DNA of 12,484 nt from Rickettsiales bacterium (GTDB lineage Bacteria; Pseudomonadota; Alphaproteobacteria; Rickettsiales; UBA8987). Location of the stretch: assembly GCA_028282625.1 (NCBI GenBank), contig JANQHP010000161.1:1-12484 (forward strand), in the 5' to 3' direction. Of the stretch, positions 7,058-12,484 are shown piece by piece. The position numbers were made by a program, and so were the translations under genes. The first letter of the stretch is position 1. Every line of letters starts with the position of its first letter. The notes beneath the pieces are model-generated. The model worked only from the letters and a program-made list of their open reading frames with translations. It ran no database searches and had not been told where the DNA came from.

Positions 7058-8815
7058 ATGAACCAGAACCCAACCAAAAATGGTGCCGAAATCATTATTC
7101 AAGCCCTGATCGATCAGGGTGTGGATACCATCTTCGGCTACCCTGGTGGCGCCGTATTGCCGCTTTATGACGCACTGTTTCAGCAAAACCATATTCGCCA
7201 CATTCTGGTGCGCCACGAACAAGGTGCCGCCCATGCCGCCGAAGGCTATGCGCGCTCCACCGGCAAACCCGGTGTTATCCTCGTCACCAGCGGCCCGGGT
7301 GCTACCAACACCGTCACCGGTCTCACCGATGCCTTGCTCGATAGCATCCCGCTGGTGTGCCTCACTGGTCAGGTCGCCACCCACCTCATTGGCAGCGATG
7401 CCTTTCAGGAGGCCGATACGGTCGGCATCACCCGCAGCTGCACCAAGCACAACTACCTTGTGACCGATGTGCACAAACTCAGCCACATCATGCATGAGGC
7501 GTTCCATGTCGCTACCAGCGGCAGGCCCGGTCCCGTTGTGATTGATATTCCCAAAGATATCCAGCTGGCAGAAGCGCCTTACGAGCCCGCAAATACCCAA
7601 ACACGCACCTCCTACAAACCGCGGCCCAAAGCAGCGCCTTCTGCGATCGAAGAAGCGGTTGAGCTGATTGCGTCTGCCAAACGCCCGATCTTTTATACCG
7701 GCGGTGGCGTCATCAATGCAGGCGAAAAAGCCTGCCAATCCTTGATAGAGCTGGTGCGCGCCACCGGCTTTCCTATCACCAGTACGCTGATGGGCCTGGG
7801 CGCCTACCCGGCCAACGACCCGCAATTCCTTCGTATGCTTGGCATGCACGGCACCTACGAAGCCAACATGGCGATGGCCAAATGCGATGTGATGATCAAT
7901 GTCGGCGCACGTTTTGATGACCGCATCACCGGTCGCGTGGATGCCTTCTCACCGGATTCAAAAAAAATTCATATCGACATCGATGCCTCTTCCATCAACA
8001 AAAACATCATGGTGGACTGTCCGGTCATCGGCGATGCCGGTGATATCCTGGAGCAGATGCTTTCTTTGTGGCAAAAGAAGAAGCTGCAACAACCCAACAT
8101 CGATGCCTGGTGGCAGCAAATTGAGGAATGGCGCGCGGTCAACTCCCTGCATTTTAATCAGGAAGGCAAGATCATCAAACCGCAATATGCGCTGTATCAA
8201 TTAAATGAAGCGATGAAAGACAAAGATTGGTTTGTCACCACCGATGTAGGCCAGCACCAAATGTGGGCGGCGCAATATATTGACTTTAACCGCCCCAATC
8301 GCTGGATGACATCCGGTGGGCTTGGCACCATGGGGTACGGCCTTCCGGCGGCCGTGGGCACCCAAATCGGCCATCCGGAAAAAACGGTGGTCTGCGTCTC
8401 CGGTGAAGCCTCCATCTTGATGAACATCCAGGAACTCTGCACCATCAAGCAATACCGCCTGCCTGTGAAGCTGGTGATCCTAAACAACCGCTATATGGGC
8501 ATGGTCCGCCAATGGCAGGAGCTCTTCCACGGCAACCGCCATTCTGAAAGCTACATGGACGCCCTACCCGACTTCCTCGCACTAGCCGAAAGTTTTGGTA
8601 TTAAAGGCATCCGCAATGTGGACCCTGCCACCGTCGATGAAGCCTACGCCGAGATGTTCGCCCATGATGGCCCAGTGGTCATGGATATGGTGGTTGATCA
8701 AAATGAAAATGTCTACCCCATGATCCCCGCAGGTGCAGCCCATCACGAAATGGAACTCTCCCCCAATGCGCCGCGCATCAAGGTGGATAAAGAAGCCGCG
8801 CGCAAGCAGGTATAA
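7058..8815 (+). CDS. ilvB: Acetolactate synthase (acetohydroxyacid synthase) large catalytic subunit
   Basis: This enzyme condenses pyruvate with pyruvate or 2-oxobutyrate, the first common step of valine, leucine and isoleucine synthesis, using thiamine diphosphate, Mg and FAD. The 585-residue product has the full three-domain layout. The N-terminal ThDP-pyrimidine domain carries FGYPGGAVLPLYDAL (26-40) and catalytic Glu54 in RHEQGAAHAAEGYAR. The middle domain includes NVGARFDDRITGRV (281-294). The C-terminal ThDP-pyrophosphate domain has GGLGTMGYGLPAA (420-432) and NNRYMGMVRQWQ (476-487). The Mg-binding GDG motif is replaced by SGEAS (448-452), with Glu450 where Asp is usual; I recall AGEAS/SGEAS forms from alphaproteobacterial homologues. 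Length is normal. The start has no Shine-Dalgarno but fits the family N-terminus. ilvH follows after 18 bases. It may also be called ilvI. Confidence 0.97.
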   Translation: MNQNPTKNGAEIIIQALIDQGVDTIFGYPGGAVLPLYDALFQQNHIRHILVRHEQGAAHAAEGYARSTGKPGVILVTSGPGATNTVTGLTDALLDSIPLVCLTGQVATHLIGSDAFQEADTVGITRSCTKHNYLVTDVHKLSHIMHEAFHVATSGRPGPVVIDIPKDIQLAEAPYEPANTQTRTSYKPRPKAAPSAIEEAVELIASAKRPIFYTGGGVINAGEKACQSLIELVRATGFPITSTLMGLGAYPANDPQFLRMLGMHGTYEANMAMAKCDVMINVGARFDDRITGRVDAFSPDSKKIHIDIDASSINKNIMVDCPVIGDAGDILEQMLSLWQKKKLQQPNIDAWWQQIEEWRAVNSLHFNQEGKIIKPQYALYQLNEAMKDKDWFVTTDVGQHQMWAAQYIDFNRPNRWMTSGGLGTMGYGLPAAVGTQIGHPEKTVVCVSGEASILMNIQELCTIKQYRLPVKLVILNNRYMGMVRQWQELFHGNRHSESYMDALPDFLALAESFGIKGIRNVDPATVDEAYAEMFAHDGPVVMDMVVDQNENVYPMIPAGAAHHEMELSPNAPRIKVDKEAARKQV

Positions 8816-8816
8816 G

Positions 8817-8822
8817 AAGGAG
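8817..8822 (+). promoter_or_regulatory. Ribosome binding site of ilvH
   Basis: AAGGAG lies just past the ilvB stop, 11 bases before the ilvH ATG. It is the clearest Shine-Dalgarno in the window; most other genes here lack one. It supports the start at 8834 and separate initiation of the small subunit. Confidence 0.7.
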
Positions 8823-8833
8823 CAAGCAGAACG

Positions 8834-9409
8834 ATGACTCAAAAGCTCGGCGTCTATGAAATGGTGGAAACCCAGGAAGAGGACCATAAGCACACGATCG
8901 CCGTGCTTGTGGATAACGAGTTTGGCGTACTTGGTCGCGTGATTGGTCTGTTTTCCAGCCGTGGCTACAACATTGATAGCCTCACCGTAAGCGAGGTGGA
9001 TGAGCAAAAACACCGCTCGCGCATTACCATCATCACCCACGCCAATGAGCGTATTATCGCCCAGATTATGTCCTTGCTGGAACGCTTGGTGCCGGTGCAC
9101 GAAGTGCGTGACCTCACCGTGGAGTCCCCGCATATCGAACGCAGTGTGGGCTTGGTCAAAGTGATCAACGAAAGCCAGGAAGCGCGTGCCAGCGCGCAGC
9201 AACTCGCCGATCGTTTTGGCGCCAGAACCATTGATTCCACCGCCGAATCCTTTATCTTCGAGCTTTCGGATACACCGGAAAAACTGGATAAATTCATTAC
9301 GCTGATGGCTCCTTACGGCGTCAAAGAGGTCTGCCGCACCGGTGCCACCGCCATCGCGCGTGGTATTGACTATATGGCACACAACGAAGAGCAGGAAGAA
9401 GCACCCTAG
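8834..9409 (+). CDS. ilvH: Acetolactate synthase small regulatory subunit
   Basis: IlvH binds the large subunit, raises its activity and confers feedback inhibition by branched-chain amino acids, chiefly valine. The 191-residue product has the N-terminal ACT domain (about 19-92) with HTIAVLVDNEFGVLGRV (20-36) and GLFSSRGYNIDSLTVS (38-53), then the C-terminal small-subunit domain (for example AQQLADRFGARTIDST). In the valine-site loop, the NEPGVL usual in homologues reads NEFGVL (Phe30), a possible change in feedback behaviour. There are about 18 extra residues before the ACT domain; an in-frame ATG at residue 10 is an alternative start, but the Shine-Dalgarno favours 8834. No ilvC follows in this window. 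Length and motifs make the assignment firm. Confidence 0.96.
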   Translation: MTQKLGVYEMVETQEEDHKHTIAVLVDNEFGVLGRVIGLFSSRGYNIDSLTVSEVDEQKHRSRITIITHANERIIAQIMSLLERLVPVHEVRDLTVESPHIERSVGLVKVINESQEARASAQQLADRFGARTIDSTAESFIFELSDTPEKLDKFITLMAPYGVKEVCRTGATAIARGIDYMAHNEEQEEAP

Positions 9410-9436
9410 GCCTTCCTCACCCATCTGCCTCCCTTT

Positions 9437-9799
9437 ATGCCTCAAATATCCCCTCCCACCCTTTGGCGCGTCTTGTTGCTTGGGCGCTGCCCTCGCTGCG
9501 GAAAAGGCAAGCTCTTTGCCTCCTTCCTTTCTATGCATGCGCATTGTGCTGCCTGTCAATTTCCCATCAAACGCGGTGAACAAGCCGATGGACCGGCCTA
9601 TACCGCTTTATGCATCGTGTCCGTCTTTGTTACATGGCTCGCTTTTTGGGTCGAAATGCGCTATCAACCTTCTGCCTGGGTACACATCGCCTTGTGGCTA
9701 CCCACCATCACCCTGGGCAGCCTGGTGATGCTACGCATTGCCAAAGCTGGCTTTTTGTGGCTACATTGGCGCACCAAGCCGGAAAATTTTGAAGAGTAA
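9437..9799 (+). CDS. DUF983 family zinc-ribbon membrane protein
   Basis: The 120-residue product starts with RVLLLGRCPRCGKGKLFASF (11-30), the DUF983 signature. Two CxxC pairs (C18/C21 and C37/C40) probably bind zinc. Two hydrophobic segments follow at about 55-73 and 82-105, separated by WVEMRYQPSAWVH (71-83). The biochemical role of DUF983 is not established. In alphaproteobacteria the gene typically lies between the oxidase subunit III gene and SURF1, and here SURF1 follows after 10 bases, so a part in oxidase assembly is plausible by context. The oxidase subunit genes are absent from this window; ilvH precedes with a 27-base gap. No Shine-Dalgarno is visible before the ATG at 9437. The start fits the family N-terminus. 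Confidence 0.88.
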   Translation: MPQISPPTLWRVLLLGRCPRCGKGKLFASFLSMHAHCAACQFPIKRGEQADGPAYTALCIVSVFVTWLAFWVEMRYQPSAWVHIALWLPTITLGSLVMLRIAKAGFLWLHWRTKPENFEE

Positions 9800-9809
9800 C
9801 GCAAAAAAC

Positions 9810-10556
9810 ATGATCCAATCGAACACCACCACTCCTTCCTGGCGTCAAAGCAATGCAGGCCGCCTAGTCTTCCTGCTTAGCATGATCGGTGCCTGCGCAC
9901 TCTTCCTCACCCTTGGCTCCTGGCAAGTCCAGCGCTTGCACTGGAAAGAAAACCTGATTGCCACGCAAGAAAAAGCCGCAAAAGCCCCACCCGCCCCCTT
10001 AAGCAAAGAGGCGTTACAAAACCCCGAAGCCTACCACTTAAGAGAATTTTCTCTGCAAGGCCGCTTTCTGCCGGAGCAGACCCTCAAACGTGCCGGTATT
10101 TACCATGATAAAAAGCTTGGCTCCTACCTCCTGACACCCTTCCGCCTACTTTCGGGTGAAATAATCCTCATTCAGCGCGGCTGGATTTCAGAAGCAAAGC
10201 CTCTGCGCGTGCATACACCCCAAAGCATCACCGCACTTTATGCGCGGCTACGCATCCCTCCAACCGGCCGCATGGCGGGCTTGCTTCCAGACCACCAACC
10301 CGAGCAAAAAATCTGGCACTGGATGGATATTCCTTCCATGGCCCAGCACCTGAAACAAAGCAGTAACCTTACCATCCTGCCCTTATATTTCCAGCAAACC
10401 AAACCGCTGGACGTAGAAAACCAACCGCAAATCATTGCGGACTTGCCTACGCTGCATAACGACCATCTGGGTTATGCCATCACCTGGTTTGCGCTGGCCT
10501 TCGTGGTCGCGGGATATACCGTCTACTGGCACCGTATCCATCGGAACCAAGCATGA
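9810..10556 (+). CDS. SURF1 family cytochrome c oxidase assembly protein
   Basis: SURF1 assists insertion of haem a into subunit I of aa3-type cytochrome oxidase in the inner membrane. The 248-residue product has the two-helix topology: helix 1 at about 18-36, a periplasmic domain, and helix 2 at about 222-241. Family motifs are LGSWQVQRLHWKE (35-47), GSYLLTPF (104-111), IQRGWIS (121-127) and HLGYAITWF (219-227). The frame is open further upstream to an ATG at 9738, but that would overlap DUF983 by about 60 bases and add residues unlike the family, so the start at 9810, 10 bases after DUF983, is chosen. Its stop overlaps the thrC start as ATGA. Presence of SURF1 implies an aerobic aa3-type oxidase encoded elsewhere. 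Confidence 0.93.
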   Translation: MIQSNTTTPSWRQSNAGRLVFLLSMIGACALFLTLGSWQVQRLHWKENLIATQEKAAKAPPAPLSKEALQNPEAYHLREFSLQGRFLPEQTLKRAGIYHDKKLGSYLLTPFRLLSGEIILIQRGWISEAKPLRVHTPQSITALYARLRIPPTGRMAGLLPDHQPEQKIWHWMDIPSMAQHLKQSSNLTILPLYFQQTKPLDVENQPQIIADLPTLHNDHLGYAITWFALAFVVAGYTVYWHRIHRNQA

Positions 10557-11962
10557 GCACCATGCGCTACCATAGCACACGAGGAAAGTCCGCTCCCTTA
10601 AGCTTCACCGAGGTGCTCACCGGCGGCATCGCGCCTGATGGTGGGCTTTATATGCCTGAAACCATCCCAACACGCACCGAGCAGGAATGGAAATCGCTTG
10701 CCTCTTGTTCTTATCCGGAGCTTGTATGCGCCGTGCTGGAACCTTTTGTAGACGAGCATTTTGGCCAAGCCACACTGCAAACACTGGCCGAGCAATCGGT
10801 CGCCTCCTTTTCTGACCCAGCCATTGCACCGCTGGTAGAACTCGAGAAAGAAAATCTCCACATCCTCGAGCTTTTTCATGGTCCAACCCTTGCCTTTAAA
10901 GACCTTGCCCTGCAGCTGCTTGGGCAACTCCTGCAGCATGCCTTAGAAAAACAGAACAAACGCGCGCTGATCATCGGCGCCACCTCCGGCGACACCGGCT
11001 CAGCCGCCATTGAAGGCTGCCGCCACTCCGATCGCATTGCGCTCTTTATGCTGCACCCGCACGGGCGCGTGAGCGAAGTCCAGCGGCGGCAGATGACCAC
11101 CGTACTGGCACCCCATATCCACAACCTAGCCATTGAAACCGATTTCGATGGCTGCCAGCAGAGTGTCAAAACGCTGCTGCGCGAACCCGGCATTGCGCTA
11201 GATGGTCGCTCCGTGGTCGCGGTCAACTCAATCAACTGGGCGCGTATCATGGCGCAAATCGTTTATTATGTGCACATTGCCCTCAAGCTGGATGCCTGGA
11301 ACCATCCGCTGACCGTGGTGGTCCCCACCGGCAATTTCGGCAACATTTTTGCTGCTTTTATGGCCCGCAGGATGGGTGTACCGCTGCATCGCCTGATTGT
11401 GGCCACCAACCGGAACGACATCCTCCACCGCTTTATCGAACAAAACGACTACTCACGCCAGGAAGTCACGCCAAGCCTTTCGCCCAGTATGGATATCCAA
11501 GTCTCCAGCAATCTGGAACGCCTGCTTTACCTGCTGCACCACGAAGATAATGCCGCCGTTGCCTCGCTGATGGAGCAATTTGCCACCCAAGGCACCATGC
11601 CGTTAGAGCCTGCCATCCTCACGCCACTGCGCGAGCATTTTAGCAGCTACCGTTGCAGCGATGAAGAAACCCTTGCCACCATCGCCTCCCTCCACCAACA
11701 CACCGGCTACCTGGCTGACCCACACACCGCCACCGCCATTGCCGCGGCGCGTGCACACCAGGCTGCGCAACCATCTGATGGCCGTATGGTCGTCGTGGCC
11801 ACCGCCCATCCCGCCAAGTTTCCCGACGCCATTTTCCAAGCGCTAGATATAGAACCCGCACTTCCTCCGCACCTATCCGACCTGCTTAGCCGGGAAGAAC
11901 GTTACACTGTGTTACCCAATACGCTTGAAAGCCTGCGCGAGTATATGGCATCTCACCTGTAA
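10553..11962 (+). CDS. thrC: Threonine synthase
   Basis: Threonine synthase is a PLP enzyme that converts O-phosphohomoserine to threonine and phosphate. The 469-residue product matches the long bacterial/fungal-type form: MRYHSTRG (4-11), GGIAPDGGLYMPE (24-36), ELFHGPTLAFKDLALQLLG (106-124) with the PLP-binding Lys116, GATSGDTGSAA (142-152), NSINWARIMAQIVYY (225-239) and the phosphate loop VPTGNFGNIFA (257-267). Its ATG overlaps the SURF1 stop by four bases (ATGA), implying translational coupling; M4 (10562) is an alternative start that matches the common family N-terminus (MRYxSTRG). Coupling of SURF1 and thrC is seen in other alphaproteobacteria as I recall. With ilvBH in the same block, amino acid synthesis genes bracket the oxidase-assembly pair. 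No oddities in catalytic residues. Confidence 0.97.
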   Translation: MSTMRYHSTRGKSAPLSFTEVLTGGIAPDGGLYMPETIPTRTEQEWKSLASCSYPELVCAVLEPFVDEHFGQATLQTLAEQSVASFSDPAIAPLVELEKENLHILELFHGPTLAFKDLALQLLGQLLQHALEKQNKRALIIGATSGDTGSAAIEGCRHSDRIALFMLHPHGRVSEVQRRQMTTVLAPHIHNLAIETDFDGCQQSVKTLLREPGIALDGRSVVAVNSINWARIMAQIVYYVHIALKLDAWNHPLTVVVPTGNFGNIFAAFMARRMGVPLHRLIVATNRNDILHRFIEQNDYSRQEVTPSLSPSMDIQVSSNLERLLYLLHHEDNAAVASLMEQFATQGTMPLEPAILTPLREHFSSYRCSDEETLATIASLHQHTGYLADPHTATAIAAARAHQAAQPSDGRMVVVATAHPAKFPDAIFQALDIEPALPPHLSDLLSREERYTVLPNTLESLREYMASHL

Positions 11963-11965
11963 CCC

Positions 11966-12013
11966 TGTGAGACATCACAATTTGCTGCACCGCAGCATAA
12001 GCTATTGTTTTTT
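11966..12013 (+). terminator. Inverted repeats after thrC, possible weak terminator
   Basis: Two small dyads follow the thrC stop. TGTGA/TCACA (11966-11970 and 11975-11979) has a 4-base gap. TGCTGC/GCAGCA (11983-11988 and 11992-11997) has a 3-base loop and is followed, after 10 bases, by a T-rich stretch (12008-12013 and beyond). The distance to the T-run is longer than in a classic intrinsic terminator, so termination here is only likely. Confidence 0.4.
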
Positions 12014-12017
12014 CTTC

Positions 12018-12045
12018 TTGTCTTTCTGTTAGAAAATCATAGAAT
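12018..12045 (+). promoter_or_regulatory. Candidate promoter of the KamA-like gene
   Basis: TTGTCT (12018-12023), a 16-base spacer and TAGAAT (12040-12045) match the -35 in 4/6 and the -10 in 5/6 positions. Transcription would start near 12052, leaving a leader of about 114 bases that carries the hairpin at 12060-12080. Confidence 0.45.
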
Positions 12046-12059
12046 CCGCTAAAAATGCG

Positions 12060-12080
12060 TGCACCATTGTTTGTGGTGCA
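12060..12080 (+). promoter_or_regulatory. Perfect 7-bp hairpin in the leader of the last gene
   Basis: TGCACCA (12060-12066) and TGGTGCA (12074-12080) pair perfectly around the loop TTGTTTG. No T-run follows directly. It would sit near the 5' end of the mRNA from the candidate promoter, or could be a protein-binding dyad. No conserved riboswitch class is recognisable. Confidence 0.4.
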
Positions 12081-12165
12081 ACGGAACCTGTTTTCATCAC
12101 ACAAGCATCCTACCTTTTAGCAAACGATATCTTAAACCGCCAGCATGTGAGCGAACCTTATTCCT

Positions 12166-12484
12166 ATGCCTGCTTCCCCCAACCCCACACCAGACGTCGC
12201 ACGCAAACGTCGCAACAAGCGCGATAAAAGCGAGCGCCTGGCCAACCTCACGGCGCAGATTCAAGAAAGCAAGTTTAACCGCTACATCGCGCATGATTTA
12301 GCAGGTTACCGCAGGCATGTCGCGCGAGGCGGTGTCGAGCTTTACTCGGAAAAGGAACTGGAAGAGCTGCAAAAAGCGGGCGTCTCAGACCGCTTGCCGC
12401 CACGCGCCACCGCGCATTACATGTCGCTTGCCGCCACCAGCGAGGGCATCCGTAATCTCATCAAGGCCCGTCCGGAAGAAACTG
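12166..12484 (+). CDS. KamA-like (lysine 2,3-aminomutase family) radical SAM protein, N-terminal part only
   Basis: The frame opens at the first ATG after an in-frame TGA (12148) and runs off the right edge; 106 residues are visible. The first ~30 are basic and polar. Residues about 43-106 resemble the leader of KamA-family enzymes: YRRHVARGGVELYSEKELEEL, then LPPRATAHYMSLAATSEGI and NLIKARPEE. In that family such a stretch (with a TPYY/SL-like motif) precedes the radical SAM CxxxCxxC cluster, which would lie beyond the window. Known relatives interconvert alpha- and beta-lysine or modify elongation factor P via EpmB. The assignment is by memory of the family's N-terminal pattern and stays tentative. 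No Shine-Dalgarno is visible. It is separated from thrC by 203 bases with its own candidate promoter. Confidence 0.5.
   Translation, partial: MPASPNPTPDVARKRRNKRDKSERLANLTAQIQESKFNRYIAHDLAGYRRHVARGGVELYSEKELEELQKAGVSDRLPPRATAHYMSLAATSEGIRNLIKARPEET

Noticed and set aside
6965..7849. Minus-strand open frame of 294 codons opposite ilvB
   Set aside because: Its composition is that of an antisense reading of ilvB, a certain gene, and it shows no family motif.
8582..9583. Minus-strand open frame of 333 codons opposite ilvB-ilvH and the start of DUF983
   Set aside because: It spans the antisense of three genes with clear motifs; no recognisable protein.
9738..9809. Upstream start for SURF1
   Set aside because: It would overlap DUF983 by about 60 bases and adds residues unlike SURF1 proteins; the ATG at 9810 fits the family and spacing.
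11966..11979. CRP-like site TGTGA/TCACA after thrC
   Set aside because: The half-sites are 4 bases apart instead of 6 and lie directly after a stop codon, better explained as a small RNA hairpin.

Overview
The window looks like a chromosomal segment of an alphaproteobacterium with moderate GC content. The evidence is an acetolactate synthase with the SGEAS variant of the thiamine-diphosphate motif, a DUF983-SURF1 pair of the kind usually found beside cytochrome oxidase genes, and threonine synthase directly after SURF1. A virB8-virB9 pair of type IV secretion genes is also present. I cannot place it below class level. Alphaproteobacterial groups rich in type IV secretion genes (Rickettsiales-like or Micavibrio-like) are possible, but this is a guess.

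Region 1 (1-5206, minus strand) is one uninterrupted reading frame of at least 1735 codons that runs off the left edge. It encodes a very large exported protein I do not recognise. It has an N-terminal hydrophobic leader, a Cys-rich first ~380 residues with three acidic DxDxD motifs, a Gly/Gln linker, a second Cys cluster, and a C-terminal segment resembling a CHAP (NlpC/P60-type amidase/peptidase) fold. The usual catalytic Cys of that fold does not appear in its expected place.

Region 2 (5207-6997) starts with a 188-bp AT-rich divergent promoter region. On the plus strand follow virB8 and virB9, the inner-membrane and outer-membrane-core proteins of a type IV secretion machine. The rest of the machine is not in the window. 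The head-to-head layout suggests that the giant protein and VirB8/VirB9 are co-regulated and may work together at the envelope.

Region 3 (6998-9409) is branched-chain amino acid synthesis: ilvB (large subunit) and ilvH (regulatory subunit) of acetolactate synthase. A recognisable sigma-70-like promoter lies across the end of virB9, followed by a small hairpin.

Region 4 (9410-11962) is a compact run of a DUF983 zinc-ribbon membrane protein, SURF1 (cytochrome oxidase assembly) and thrC. SURF1 and thrC overlap by ATGA. Inverted repeats follow thrC.

Region 5 (11963-12484) is a 203-bp intergenic stretch with a candidate promoter and a 7-bp-stem hairpin. The start of a gene that resembles the N-terminus of KamA-type (lysine 2,3-aminomutase family) radical SAM proteins follows and is cut by the right edge. 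I saw no RNA genes, insertion sequences or CRISPR arrays.
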